A DNA stretch of 53,054 bases from HGM05232 sp036661515 (GCA_036661515.1 JAVWYO010000003.1:1-53054); one strand, 5' to 3'. Counted from the stretch's first letter, positions 39,879-49,009 are shown. Translations and numbers: made by a program. The notes: generated from the letters alone by a model not told the origin.

Positions 39879-41213
39879 ATGATAAAAACAGAATATATAT
39901 CGCATTACAAGTCTATTTTACGTCTTGGATTTCCTATAATGCTTGGGCAATTAGGAATAATCGTTGTTGGATTTGTTGATACGATGATGGTAGGACATTA
40001 TTCTACGCAAGGGCTTGCTGCTGCGTCGTTTGTAAATAACTTATTCATGTTTGTTACGATGCTTTGCATGGGATTTTCGTATGGATTAACGCCCTTAGTA
40101 GGTGCTTTGTTTTCGCGAGGAGAGTATAAAAGTATCGGCGAAACGGTTAAAAATGGTGTTTTAGTTAATCTAATTTTTGGAACCGTTGTGGTTGTAGCTA
40201 TGACAATAGTTTATTTTAATATTCATCATTTTGGACAGCCCGAAGAGTTACTTCCGATTATTGGGCCATATTTTTTGACGATGCTTTCGTCACTTATTTT
40301 TGTGTCGTTGTTTAATGTTATGCGTCAGTTTGCCGATGGCATTTCCAAGACCTCGTTATCGATGTGGATACTTCTTAGTGGTAATCTTCTGAATATAATA
40401 TTTAATTATTTGTTGATATTTGGTAAGTTTGGATTTCCAGAACTTGGATTGCTTGGAGCAGGAATAAGTACGCTCGGCTCAAGGATTTTTATGGCTCTTA
40501 CCTTTGTTGTGATAGTTTTAACGACAAAGGTATTTATCAAATATCGCGAAGGTCTAATGGTTGGAAAAGTAGAGAAGTCGAAGATGAAAATGATATTTAG
40601 AGCGTCAATGCCAGTTTCTTTGCAGATGGGAATGGAGACGGGATTATTTTCATTTAGCGCTGTCATGGTAGGGTGGCTTGGTTCAATAGCTCTTGCGAGT
40701 TATCAAGTAATATTGACAATAGGAATGCTCGGCTATATTGTATATTATGGCTTTGGGTCGAGTGTAGCAATAAAAGTTTCTAATTTTGTAGGGGTTAATG
40801 ACATTAAAAATGTGAGGTTGGTAGCTAAATGTGGCTTCCATATCCAGCTTGTTTTAGCCCTGTGCTCGTCGTTGTTATTCCTGTTTTTTGCTGAAAATAT
40901 TATATCATGGTTTACCGATGACATTGCAGTAATATCAGCCACAGTGATGCTCATCTTTCCATTGATATTATATCAGTTTGGCGATGCTATACAAATAAAT
41001 TTTGCAAATGCACTTCGAGGCACGTCCTATGTAATGCCTATGATGTGGATTGCTCTTATATCATATATATTAGTTGGGATTCCGTTGGCTTATATCATGT
41101 GCTTTGTGTTTGAACTTGGAGTTTCAGGCGCATTTATTGCTTTCTCGGCATCATTATTCCTCGCAGGAGGGCTATTTACTAATCAATTTTATCATCGATT
41201 GAAATCAATGTAA
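39879..41213 (+). CDS. MATE family efflux transporter
   Basis: This protein of about 444 residues has twelve membrane helices, the pattern of MATE (NorM/DinF) cation-drug antiporters. It has the opening GFPIMLGQLGIIVVGFVDTMMVGHYSTQGLAAAS with the family Asp in FVDTMMVG, and the duplicated second half from about residue 235 (MPVSLQMGMETGLFSFSAVMVGWLG). The substrate is unknown; MATE exporters move cationic drugs, metabolites or cell-wall precursors. A GTG two codons earlier (39873) sits on the promoter box, so the ATG is preferred. It ends 3 nt from the convergent DUF4831 gene. Confidence 0.92.
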   Translation: MIKTEYISHYKSILRLGFPIMLGQLGIIVVGFVDTMMVGHYSTQGLAAASFVNNLFMFVTMLCMGFSYGLTPLVGALFSRGEYKSIGETVKNGVLVNLIFGTVVVVAMTIVYFNIHHFGQPEELLPIIGPYFLTMLSSLIFVSLFNVMRQFADGISKTSLSMWILLSGNLLNIIFNYLLIFGKFGFPELGLLGAGISTLGSRIFMALTFVVIVLTTKVFIKYREGLMVGKVEKSKMKMIFRASMPVSLQMGMETGLFSFSAVMVGWLGSIALASYQVILTIGMLGYIVYYGFGSSVAIKVSNFVGVNDIKNVRLVAKCGFHIQLVLALCSSLLFLFFAENIISWFTDDIAVISATVMLIFPLILYQFGDAIQINFANALRGTSYVMPMMWIALISYILVGIPLAYIMCFVFELGVSGAFIAFSASLFLAGGLFTNQFYHRLKSM

Positions 41214-41216
41214 TTG

Positions 41217-42314
41217 TTATTTTTCGGTAGGTTGGTTGGCGTTCCCTATTTCTTTTACGGCTCCCGTCTGAGGGTCGAAGATTACGTAAGCTGGTTGTTT
41301 TTTGTTTGTAAACATATCAGGGTCAAGGCCAAAATCTATTCCATATTGAGCTACTTCAATGTTTTTATCAAATATTGATTTGCCATTATGCTTTAGAGTT
41401 ATTTGAGCTTTGCCTGGAATTTTATACATCACAGCTCCTTTAGGTATCTTCTTTTCTATACCTTTTTCGTTGACTGGCATTTCGCCACGTTGAGTTATTT
41501 TAAGTGTTAAATACACAGGTTCGCCACTTAAGTCGTTTTTGTCAACAATGCCATTATAGTCGGATATGCGTAGTATCACTTCGTTGTTTACCTCTTCGCT
41601 TGGTGTGTAATCGAAATGCTTTGCTTCGGTCTCTGATGAGGTTGTGCCAAGGAAAAGAGCCATTAGTGCAGCTTCTTGTGCATCGAGTTTTGAAATCATA
41701 AGTTTCATAGCTTCACCATCTGGAGGCATTACATCGCCTTCGCCCGTAATGAAATTAGTGCGACTTTCTCTGATTTTATATATTTGATTAGCAGCAATTT
41801 CGGCTTGTTTTGCTATTGATTCGCTCACGAGTAGTTCTCCTGAAAGAGCTTGTGCGGCAGCGTTTGGAGTGATAGCATTCTTTATCCTTGCTGCTTCAAT
41901 TTTTGTTGCTTTAATAGCCCTAACTTCGTAGTTAATTGCAAGTGGTAGTCCATTGTTATCAAGCATTAAGAAAGGAGAACTACCATTCTTAAATTGCATG
42001 AGGTATTCATTATCTTTATCAGGGACACCATAAGGGGTTAATTCTATTGATTGTAATTCCCATGATTGAGAATCGTCGAGGATAGCATTTTCCACCCCAA
42101 GATATTTCTTAGCATATTTGTTGTAAATGCCAGCAACTTTTACTGTTTTAGTCGCTGTAACTGTTATGTCGAAATGTGTGATTGGGAGAGAATATATAAG
42201 TCCATATTCGTTGTGCTTTGCTGCTGTAAATTTTTGCGATTCTTGTGCAAAGATAAAATTACTTGCAGCAAATACTGTTGCAATGACAAAACATATAAGC
42301 GTTTTTTGGTTCAT
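41217..42314 (-). CDS. DUF4831 family exported protein
   Basis: This 365-residue protein has a signal peptide (hydrophobic 6-20, likely cleavage after NFIFAQ). The DUF4831 body starts with NEYGLIYSLPITHFDITVTATKT and includes ESRTNFITGEGDVMPPDGEAMKLMISKLDAQEAALMALFLG (about 185-225), a conserved block, with a beta-rich C-terminal part. The family is nearly confined to Bacteroidota and has no known function. A frame two codons longer would begin at TTG; the ATG is preferred. A TATATTTG box lies at 42345-42352. Confidence 0.85.
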   Translation of the reverse strand: MNQKTLICFVIATVFAASNFIFAQESQKFTAAKHNEYGLIYSLPITHFDITVTATKTVKVAGIYNKYAKKYLGVENAILDDSQSWELQSIELTPYGVPDKDNEYLMQFKNGSSPFLMLDNNGLPLAINYEVRAIKATKIEAARIKNAITPNAAAQALSGELLVSESIAKQAEIAANQIYKIRESRTNFITGEGDVMPPDGEAMKLMISKLDAQEAALMALFLGTTSSETEAKHFDYTPSEEVNNEVILRISDYNGIVDKNDLSGEPVYLTLKITQRGEMPVNEKGIEKKIPKGAVMYKIPGKAQITLKHNGKSIFDKNIEVAQYGIDFGLDPDMFTNKKQPAYVIFDPQTGAVKEIGNANQPTEK

Positions 42315-42344
42315 AATCAATGTGGTGTGAAGTATTTATTTATG

Positions 42345-42352
42345 CAAATATA
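42345..42352 (-). promoter_or_regulatory. Probable -7 box for the DUF4831 gene
   Basis: TATATTTG on the minus strand, 30 nt before the ATG. No -33 is seen. Confidence 0.4.
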
Positions 42353-42379
42353 CAAATATCATTTATTAAAATAGATTGC

Positions 42380-43894
42380 TTAGCTCATAATCTCTTTAAT
42401 TGCGATTCCTATGTTATTAATAATGTCGCTTGCAATCATTCCATAGGAGCCTGTACTTTTCACGGCAATGTCCCCAGCATGACCGTGTATATACACTCCT
42501 AACACGGCACTTACTTCGGGCTTGTAGCCTTGTGCAACAAGTGATGCGATGATGCCAAGAAGAGCGTCGCCACTGCCTGCAGTTGCCATTCCAGCATTTC
42601 CACTACTGTTGATATATATTTTTCCGTCGGGTCGAATAGTCATTGTGTGATGACCTTTTAATACCACAATAATGTTGTAGTAACGCGCTACCTCAAGCGC
42701 CTTTCGCAAACGCATTTCTTCTGATATATGTTCTCCAAAAAGGCGGTCAAATTCTCTTGCATGAGGTGTTATAATCGACATTATAGGAATACTATTTAGT
42801 AACGAAGGTCGCTTTGCAATGCAATTGACAGCATCAGCATCTAATATACAAGGTGTCTTAGAATTAATAAGAAAGTTTTCAAGAGCATCGATAGTTGCAA
42901 CGTTTGTACCAATGCCTGGTCCTATTGCAATGGAGCCATATTCATGTTTTAAAGCTATGTCGGTAATGATAATATCGTGTTTATCGGCATCAAATATTGC
43001 TTCGGGTACACTTCCTTGAATTGTGCTATATCCACATCGAGGGGCGTGAACGGTTACTAATCCAGCTCCGGCACGCATTGCGGCACGTGCCGATAGCACT
43101 GCGGCACCAATCATGCCATAGCTACCAGCAATAATCATTGTGCTACCAAAGTCGTATTTGTTAGAAAATGCTTTTCTTTTCTTTAATACCCTCTTAACGT
43201 CATAATTTTCAACGAGATAATAATCGGTAGCTGTTTCTTTAATAGCTATCTTATTTAATTCGATATCGAGTATTTTCCATTCGCCAAGATAGCTCGCGTT
43301 TTCGGCAAAAAAGAATGCCATACGCGGAAATTGGAATGTTAGCGTTAACTTAGCGGTTATTATATTTCGGCGATTGTTTTCAAGATTCCATTCGCCAAAC
43401 ATGCCCGTAGGCACATCAATAGATACAACAAATGCGCCAGATTCGTTTATATATTGTACTAAAGAAGTAAATCCCCCCTTTAGTGGTTCTTTAAGCCCAG
43501 TGCCAAATAGTCCATCAATAACAATATCGTCCTTAGATAAATATGGCGGTGCAAATTCGTTGATAACCTCAGTAAAATCTACTTCACCCAAAGCAATAAG
43601 TCGCTTTTTATTAGCTTCACAATCGTAGGATAACTTTTTATTACCAATATTAAAGAGGAAAACCTCAGCTTTATACCCCTGTTCTATTAGCATTCGTGCC
43701 ACAGCGAGCGTGTCGCCACCATTATTACCCGGGCCAGCGAATAGGACGATGCGTTTATTAGGTAACCAACGCGAAATAATTTCGCAAGTTACTGCCGACG
43801 CAGCACGTTCCATAAGGTCGAGCGAGGATATCGGCTCGTTTTCTATTGTGTATTTGTCAATATCACGTATTTCAGAAGTAGAAAATATTTTCAT
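42380..43894 (-). CDS. nnr: Bifunctional NAD(P)HX epimerase/dehydratase (Nnr)
   Basis: This 504-residue repair enzyme restores NAD(P)H from its damaged hydrates. The N-terminal epimerase domain (about 1-215) has the opening MKIFSTSEIRDIDKYTIENEPISSLDLMERAA, AGPGNNGGDTLAVARML and IVIDGLFGTGLKEPL. The C-terminal ATP/ADP-dependent dehydratase domain (about 225-500) has YDFGSTMIIAGSYGMIGAAVLSARAAMRAGAGLVTV, the IITPHAREFDRLFG motif and AGSGDALLGIIASLVAQG. A TTG six codons upstream would extend the frame, but the ATG gives the family start. A TACTTTTG box lies at 43944-43951. Confidence 0.95.
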   Translation of the reverse strand: MKIFSTSEIRDIDKYTIENEPISSLDLMERAASAVTCEIISRWLPNKRIVLFAGPGNNGGDTLAVARMLIEQGYKAEVFLFNIGNKKLSYDCEANKKRLIALGEVDFTEVINEFAPPYLSKDDIVIDGLFGTGLKEPLKGGFTSLVQYINESGAFVVSIDVPTGMFGEWNLENNRRNIITAKLTLTFQFPRMAFFFAENASYLGEWKILDIELNKIAIKETATDYYLVENYDVKRVLKKRKAFSNKYDFGSTMIIAGSYGMIGAAVLSARAAMRAGAGLVTVHAPRCGYSTIQGSVPEAIFDADKHDIIITDIALKHEYGSIAIGPGIGTNVATIDALENFLINSKTPCILDADAVNCIAKRPSLLNSIPIMSIITPHAREFDRLFGEHISEEMRLRKALEVARYYNIIVVLKGHHTMTIRPDGKIYINSSGNAGMATAGSGDALLGIIASLVAQGYKPEVSAVLGVYIHGHAGDIAVKSTGSYGMIASDIINNIGIAIKEIMS

Positions 43895-43943
43895 ATCAAA
43901 TCTTTTTTTCAAAAATGAGAAGTATGGTTTCTTATTTCTTTTA

Positions 43944-43951
43944 CAAAAGTA
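43944..43951 (-). promoter_or_regulatory. Probable -7 box for nnr
   Basis: TACTTTTG on the minus strand, about 50 nt before the ATG. The -33 is unclear. Confidence 0.4.
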
Positions 43952-44038
43952 ATGCTTTTAATTTGAGCGTGCAAGATAGTAAAAATATGGCTTGTGTTAA
44001 TTATTTGCAACAAAAAGGAATGTATAACTTGTTTTTTG

Positions 44039-44069
44039 TTTGTTCGCTTAGCAACTTTTCTTACCTTTG
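44039..44069 (+). promoter_or_regulatory. Consensus promoter of hpt
   Basis: TTTG (44039-44042), 19 nt, then TACCTTTG (44062-44069): an exact match in sequence and spacing. The leader is about 10-12 nt. Confidence 0.75.
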
Positions 44070-44086
44070 CGCAAGATTTTTAAGTG

Positions 44087-44629
44087 ATGGAAGAAATTAC
44101 AATAAAAGGGCTCACTTTTGAGCCTTACATCAAGAACGAAGAAATTCAAAAGCAAATTAAACGTGTTGCTGCTGAAATTACTCGCGATTGTGGCGATAAA
44201 TCGCCTCTATTTTTATGTGTTTTAAATGGTGCATTTATATTTGCAGCCGACCTTTTTAGGGCGGTAAACTTTGAAACGGAAATTTCCTTCATTCGCTACA
44301 AGTCATATAGCGGAATGTCGTCAACGGGTACTATAAAGGAGATACTTGGAATGGACGACGATATCGCAGGTCGCACCGTTATAATAGTTGAAGACATCGT
44401 TGATACAGGGCTAACGGCTACAAAGTTAATGGCCTCGTTGAATGCACACAATCCAAAGGAAATTAAGCTCGCTACTCTATTGTTTAAGCCAGATTCGCTC
44501 ACATGTAATCTGCAACCCGACTATGTGTGCTTTAATATTCCTTCGAAATTCATTTTAGGATATGGCCTTGATATTGATGGGCTTGCACGCAATCTCAGCG
44601 ACATCTATATTTTAAAGGAAGATAAATAA
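44087..44629 (+). CDS. hpt: Hypoxanthine phosphoribosyltransferase
   Basis: This purine-salvage enzyme (180 residues) converts hypoxanthine, and in many species guanine, plus PRPP to IMP or GMP. The PRPP-binding motif is VIIVEDIVDTGLTAT (about 101-115), the flexible loop region is RYKSYSGMSSTG, and the substrate-binding end has PDYVCFNIPSKFILGYGLDIDGLARNLSDIYIL. A GTG one codon earlier is possible; the ATG is preferred. The promoter is a full consensus. adk follows after 77 nt and may be cotranscribed. Confidence 0.94.
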   Translation: MEEITIKGLTFEPYIKNEEIQKQIKRVAAEITRDCGDKSPLFLCVLNGAFIFAADLFRAVNFETEISFIRYKSYSGMSSTGTIKEILGMDDDIAGRTVIIVEDIVDTGLTATKLMASLNAHNPKEIKLATLLFKPDSLTCNLQPDYVCFNIPSKFILGYGLDIDGLARNLSDIYILKEDK

Positions 44630-44706
44630 TAACGAGCAGTCTCGTTAACGGTCAAGTCTACAATAATCTACACATATATATTTAAAACTAAATTCTTAAT
44701 TTAGAA

Positions 44707-45285
44707 ATGTTTAATATAGTCATTTTTGGAGCGCCAGGCTCAGGCAAAGGCACTCAAAGCGAAAAGCTAATTGAAAATTACGGTTTATATCACATATCTA
44801 CTGGTGAAGTCCTTCGCGACCACATAGCGCGTGACACTGATTTGGGGCGTATTGCTGATAGTTATATTTCACAAGGAATGCTCATTCCCGATGAATTAAT
44901 GGTAACCATTCTTGGTAGCGTACTTGATTCTAATCCAGAAACAAAAAAAGGGGTGATATTTGATGGATTTCCACGCACAATTAATCAAGCAAAAGCTCTC
45001 AAAAAGATGCTTGCCGAGCGCGACGCTGCGGTTGATGCCGTTGTAGGGCTTGAAGTAGTTGAAGAGGAACTAATAGACCGTCTTATTAAAAGAGGCAAAG
45101 AATCGGGACGTAGTGATGACAATCTCGAAACAATCAAGAAGCGTTTAGATGTTTATCACAATCAGACCTCGCCACTTCGAGATTTCTATATTGCAGAAAA
45201 GAAATATATAAAAATTATGGGATCGGGAGCAGTTCATGAAATATTTGCTAATATCAAGAATGCAATAGACTCGATAGCGAAATAG
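44707..45285 (+). CDS. adk: Adenylate kinase
   Basis: This enzyme catalyses ATP + AMP = 2 ADP. The P-loop is GAPGSGKGTQ at 8-17, followed by ISTGEVLRDHIARDTDLG, FDGFPRTINQAKALK (AMP-binding arginine) and DRLIKRGKESGRSDDN (catalytic arginines). The LID is the short, zinc-free type, so 192 residues is normal for Bacteroidota rather than a truncation. It is followed by a strong terminator. Confidence 0.97.
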   Translation: MFNIVIFGAPGSGKGTQSEKLIENYGLYHISTGEVLRDHIARDTDLGRIADSYISQGMLIPDELMVTILGSVLDSNPETKKGVIFDGFPRTINQAKALKKMLAERDAAVDAVVGLEVVEEELIDRLIKRGKESGRSDDNLETIKKRLDVYHNQTSPLRDFYIAEKKYIKIMGSGAVHEIFANIKNAIDSIAK

Positions 45286-45313
45286 GAGAACTCTAATTTT
45301 TACAGAAAATATT

Positions 45314-45354
45314 AATGTGTAAGTATAAAATAAATAAATACTTGCACATTTTTT
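45314..45354 (+). terminator. Intrinsic terminator after adk
   Basis: A 13-bp stem, AATGTGTAAGTAT (45314-45326) with ATACTTGCACATT (45338-45350, one G-T pair), is followed by a run of T. Confidence 0.88.
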
Positions 45355-45426
45355 ATTGTATATATCAAGTGTATAGTTTTTAATTATTACCTTAGCAATA
45401 TCATAATTTTAAAAAAAATATCAGTT

Positions 45427-46503
45427 ATGAATAATCGTTTTTGCATTATTATGGGAGGTGGTGTTGGAAGTCGCTTCTGGCCATATAGTCGCACCAATGT
45501 ACCCAAGCAATTTATAGACTTTTTTGGTACTGGTCGTTCGTTGTTGCAAATGAGCTACGACAGAGTTCTTGGTGTGATACCTAAAGAAAATATTATAGTT
45601 GTAACAAATGAGCATTATGCTCCACTTGTGAAAGAGCAATTGCCCGATTTGTGTCCATCGCAAATATTGCTTGAGCCAGAACGTCGGAATACTGCTCCGT
45701 GCATTGCGTGGGCCGCCTATCACATTCAAGCCATTAATCCCGATGCCTCAATAATAGTTGCACCATCAGATCATCTTATATTAAAGGAAGATGCATTTCG
45801 TGATAGCATAAAGAAGGGGCTTAATTTTGTTGAAACTCATGATGCTCTTCTTACTCTTGGAATAAAACCATCGCGTCCTGAAACTGGATATGGATATATT
45901 CAAGTAGGCAAAGAGATAGAACGTGGCATTTTAGAGGTAAAGACATTCACAGAAAAGCCTAACATTGAGCTTGCAAAAGTATTTCTTTCAAGTGGGGAGT
46001 TCTTCTGGAATTCTGGCATATTTCTGTGGTCGGCAAAGTCTATAATAAAAGCCTTTGGCGAGCTTAATCCAGAAATTTCTGGGCGTTTTGAAAGAGGTTT
46101 AGGCCGTTATAATACCGATTCTGAAATGCCATTCATAAAGCAGGAATTTGCTGCTTGTCCTAATATTTCTATCGATTTTGCTGTAATGGAAAAGGCTTCA
46201 AACGTATATGTAGAATGCGTAGATTTTGGTTGGAATGACCTTGGAACATGGAGTTCGCTCTATGATAATTCGCCAAAAAATAAAGAGGCAAACGTGACCC
46301 AAAATTGTAAAGCAATATTATATGACTCACAACGAAATATTGTGGCTGTGAAAGGCGATAAATTAGTAGTAGCCTCAGGGCTTAACGATTATATAATAGC
46401 CGATGTCGATGATGTATTATTAATATGTCCAATGTCGGAAGAACAAAAGATAAAGCAATATGTCAATGATGTAAAAGCCACCTACGGCGAAAAATATCTA
46501 TAA
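45427..46503 (+). CDS. manC: Mannose-1-phosphate guanylyltransferase
   Basis: This 358-residue nucleotidyltransferase makes GDP-mannose from GTP and mannose-1-phosphate for glycans and GDP-fucose. The signature is MGGGVGSRFWPYSRTNVPKQF (about 9-29), followed by PERRNTAPCIAWAA, VAPSDHLI, KPSRPETGYGYIQ, the EKP motif in FTEKPNIELA and FFWNSGIFLW. The C-terminal cupin isomerase domain of bifunctional ManC/AlgA is absent, as in other Bacteroidota members. No GDP-mannose dehydratase is nearby. Confidence 0.95.
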   Translation: MNNRFCIIMGGGVGSRFWPYSRTNVPKQFIDFFGTGRSLLQMSYDRVLGVIPKENIIVVTNEHYAPLVKEQLPDLCPSQILLEPERRNTAPCIAWAAYHIQAINPDASIIVAPSDHLILKEDAFRDSIKKGLNFVETHDALLTLGIKPSRPETGYGYIQVGKEIERGILEVKTFTEKPNIELAKVFLSSGEFFWNSGIFLWSAKSIIKAFGELNPEISGRFERGLGRYNTDSEMPFIKQEFAACPNISIDFAVMEKASNVYVECVDFGWNDLGTWSSLYDNSPKNKEANVTQNCKAILYDSQRNIVAVKGDKLVVASGLNDYIIADVDDVLLICPMSEEQKIKQYVNDVKATYGEKYL

Positions 46504-46514
46504 AATAATACTTA

Positions 46515-46554
46515 TAATAATAGCATCAAGATTACATTTTTGGTGCTATTATTA
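46515..46554. terminator. Weak hairpin between convergent genes
   Basis: TAATAATAGCA (46515-46525) pairs with TGCTATTATTA (46544-46554). The right part overlaps the 3' coding end of the minus-strand gene. No T-run follows on either strand, so termination is only possible. Confidence 0.3.
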
Positions 46555-47044
46555 TGTCATAACGTAGCAGTTGGAATGATGCTTTGAACGGAGTGCGTTG
46601 TTGCTTTGGTTTTGGACTTAGGTAGTAATAAAAACTGCGTTGGCTATCAAATGACTTTATTTCAACCTGCCGTGTGCTATTTGATGGTATCTCGCAATTG
46701 ATTATCTCGGTGCGTTCGTGAAGCATATTATCGTTAATGTCGGTGTAGCGCAATTTAATTTGTAGACGAGATATATCAAAAGTTGAATTGTTAGTAACGA
46801 AAAATGTTTCTTTATTTTCGTTGGCACGTTTATCAAATCCCTTTATGCTTATAACTTTAGAATCAAAAACTAAGCCGTTGTTGATACTCGTAGAGTCGCT
46901 AATGGCGGTAATACTTTCAATCATCTCCGCCGCGCTTTGGTTCTTAGGCGTAAGCGTTCCTCGTGATGTGTTATTACCACTAAAGCTCGGCAAAATGCCA
47001 AGATAGCATGAAATGCTGAATGCTATTAATGATTTCATTTTCAT
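46532..47044 (-). CDS. Exported protein of unknown function
   Basis: I do not recognise this 170-residue protein. It has a signal peptide (about 1-22, LGILPSFSG). The mature part begins NNTSRGTLTPKNQSAAEMIESI, and its core (about 60-150) reads like a beta-sandwich: FVTNNSTFDISRLQIKLRYTDINDNMLHERTEIINCEIPSNSTRQVEIKSFD. This resembles FxLYD/DUF3426-type domains that bind or decorate envelope proteins, which is a weak match by eye. It overlaps nothing and starts 2 nt after the preceding gene ends, as the last gene of a three-gene operon. Confidence 0.65.
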   Translation of the reverse strand: MKMKSLIAFSISCYLGILPSFSGNNTSRGTLTPKNQSAAEMIESITAISDSTSINNGLVFDSKVISIKGFDKRANENKETFFVTNNSTFDISRLQIKLRYTDINDNMLHERTEIINCEIPSNSTRQVEIKSFDSQRSFYYYLSPKPKQQRTPFKASFQLLRYDIIIAPKM

Positions 47045-47046
47045 GG

Positions 47047-47667
47047 CTAAAGGTATCTTATTGTTGAAAAAGAAGTGCCGTTTGCGTCGTAAGAAGGATA
47101 TATGCGCCTAAATCCTCGTGGTAGTTTCTCGTCTTTTTTCTCCATAGAGATGCCTATTCCTTTAAGTAGAGTCGGGAGGAATCGAGAGAAATTGATGCGA
47201 AGTTTGAATTTGAATTCAGGCATTTGAAATGTGATAATTGACTTGTCTTCAGTGAGCTTAGCCACACAGCGTTGTGGGTGCATGAGAGTTGAACCACTTT
47301 GTGCTCCATATATCCACATGTAGAATTTATCATCTTGTGCACTATCGGTGATATATCCAATGACAGTTCCTGGAAGTAGCGAGTGGTCGTCGGCGCTAAG
47401 AAGCACGATGCGATATTTAAATTTAGATGAAAATTGAGGCGAAGAAAACTGCTCGATACTAATTTTTACTTCCTCGTCGGGATAATGCCATATACCTTCT
47501 AAAGGCTGTATTGGTGCCGATTCAAAGTATTTTTTAGCACTGCTTTCGGTATAATTCTTTAGATATATAGCTTTTGCAGGCGGAGCATCATCATAATAGT
47601 TATTTGCTCGGCACAGCGACGTAGTTATAATGCACAGGAGCACTGAGAAAAATAGATTGCGCCACAT
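47047..47667 (-). CDS. Exported protein of unknown function
   Basis: I do not recognise this 206-residue protein. It has a signal peptide (hydrophobic 4-18, cleavage near CRA). A segment near the middle, EGIWHYPDEEVKISIEQFSSPQFSSKFKYRIVLLSADDHSLLPGTVIGYITDSAQDDKFYMWIYG, looks like a lipocalin or beta-barrel-like 'EGIW' fold, and the C-terminus is basic (KKDEKLPRGFRRIYPSYDANG). It lies 12 nt after the DUF3078 gene and 2 nt before the next. The tight packing implies joint function at the envelope. Confidence 0.65.
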   Translation of the reverse strand: MWRNLFFSVLLCIITTSLCRANNYYDDAPPAKAIYLKNYTESSAKKYFESAPIQPLEGIWHYPDEEVKISIEQFSSPQFSSKFKYRIVLLSADDHSLLPGTVIGYITDSAQDDKFYMWIYGAQSGSTLMHPQRCVAKLTEDKSIITFQMPEFKFKLRINFSRFLPTLLKGIGISMEKKDEKLPRGFRRIYPSYDANGTSFSTIRYL

Positions 47668-47679
47668 ATCATCTATTGA

Positions 47680-48975
47680 TTAAATTTTATAGCTAAAACC
47701 AAAGCTCAATATCTCTTTCAACTGCCAATGCTTCCATTCCTGGCTTACTATTGCGCTTGAGCTATCATAGCGTAAATGCAAATAGAACTGTGTTGACAGA
47801 TACTTATTGATACTAAAATTCACCGTATTTTCTAAGTCGCCTTGGATGTAACTGTAGTCGGTAAATACAAATAGGCGTGAAGATAATGTGATATTAGTAT
47901 GAATTTTCCAAAATAATTTTCCTTCAACGCTCGAACCTATTTGGTTTTGTATAGTTTTGCCCGCTTCCATTCCGAGAGATTCAGGTTTTATGCGGTCTTT
48001 TGCAAGGCATATTTTCATATTATATGAGCCTGGAGCAATAGACACGTCTAATACCGCGCGATTGTCTTTGCTCTTGGTGTTGTATGTCATACCAATACCC
48101 ACATTCAGTTCTCCAGGAGTAAGAAATGCGGCTTTTAAATCATAAGTATTTGGCTTAAAATTCTGAAAAAATTGCGTTTTAAATTGCAATGTAGTTGTAT
48201 AAAACCAGTTTTTAGCGGCTTTAACACCAAACTTTGTATTGAGTTGAAATAAATCTTCACTAATGCTGTAACTTCTCACCGAATCTTGTGGAGCTGAATT
48301 GAGACTTATCTTATATTGCAAAGAAGTCTCAAATAAGAATTTAGGGTAAGCATTTGGATTAAGTTTCACATTATATTTGAAATCTCCAAGCAGATTTAAG
48401 TTGCTGTTTCCACCTTGATACCAGTTGCTTGACAAATATGCTTGGGAAAATTGTATAGATGAAGCATATCCATGAATCCATTTTTTTGGTTTTATCTTTG
48501 GCGCGCTTGGCATGTTGTCGGGCACCTTTATCTCAAATTCTTCAAGAGATAGAGTGGCTTTAGAGGGGTCAACTTTTATTATATATTGTTTTGGAGGCTC
48601 TGGGAGCATCTGTACATTATATTTTACAAGTTCAGGAGAGCGATATATAACCTCATTTATATGATACATTTCAAATTGTGTCTTTTTAAGAGCATCGATT
48701 AGCCACTGATTTTCTAATTTCAGTTCATTCCCTTTTTTATTATTAGCTACTCTTTTAGGCGTTTGAGGGTCAATCGTTTTTTGGTGTTCAAATATTATAG
48801 GAATGAACATATAGTTTGGCTGTATAACAGAATCGTTGAATAGCACAGTGCTTGAATCAGCAAGTACTACCGTATGCTTATTCGCGACAGTTACGAGCGG
48901 AATTTTTGCTAATGTGGTAAATTGTCCGATAGCTACCATGAAAATAGCAAATGTAAGAAGTAGTCGTTTCTGCAT
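47680..48975 (-). CDS. DUF3078 outer-membrane-type protein
   Basis: This 431-residue protein has a signal peptide. The longer frame from 49014 would put 13 extra residues before it, so the MQKRLLLTFAIFMVAIGQF start is chosen. An N-terminal region to about 165 includes YHINEVIYRSPELVKYN and ends at the SMQFSQAYLSSNWYQGGNSNLNLLGDF-like opening of the DUF3078 domain (seen as SSIQFSQAYLSSNWYQGGNSNLNLL). Alternating aromatic strands then run to the end, as in a beta-barrel. The family is Bacteroidota-specific with unknown function. It leads the operon with two further exported proteins. TATTTTTG at 49002-49009 may be its -7 box. Confidence 0.82.
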   Translation of the reverse strand: MQKRLLLTFAIFMVAIGQFTTLAKIPLVTVANKHTVVLADSSTVLFNDSVIQPNYMFIPIIFEHQKTIDPQTPKRVANNKKGNELKLENQWLIDALKKTQFEMYHINEVIYRSPELVKYNVQMLPEPPKQYIIKVDPSKATLSLEEFEIKVPDNMPSAPKIKPKKWIHGYASSIQFSQAYLSSNWYQGGNSNLNLLGDFKYNVKLNPNAYPKFLFETSLQYKISLNSAPQDSVRSYSISEDLFQLNTKFGVKAAKNWFYTTTLQFKTQFFQNFKPNTYDLKAAFLTPGELNVGIGMTYNTKSKDNRAVLDVSIAPGSYNMKICLAKDRIKPESLGMEAGKTIQNQIGSSVEGKLFWKIHTNITLSSRLFVFTDYSYIQGDLENTVNFSINKYLSTQFYLHLRYDSSSAIVSQEWKHWQLKEILSFGFSYKI

Positions 48976-49001
48976 AACAGGTGTTTTATTGAATTTGACT
49001 A

Positions 49002-49009
49002 CAAAAATA
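49002..49009 (-). promoter_or_regulatory. Probable -7 box for the DUF3078 operon
   Basis: TATTTTTG on the minus strand, about 27 nt before the chosen start. It supports the shorter start, since the longer frame (from 49014) would begin upstream of the predicted transcript. Confidence 0.4.

Noticed and set aside
39668..39979. Plus-strand frame of 103 codons between ferredoxin and MATE
   Set aside because: It overlaps the ferredoxin gene antisense and the MATE start out of frame, and the translation is Cys/His/Tyr-rich noise.
43895..43912. TTG start extending Nnr by six residues
   Set aside because: The ATG at 43894 begins the usual Nnr sequence and no family support exists for the extra residues.
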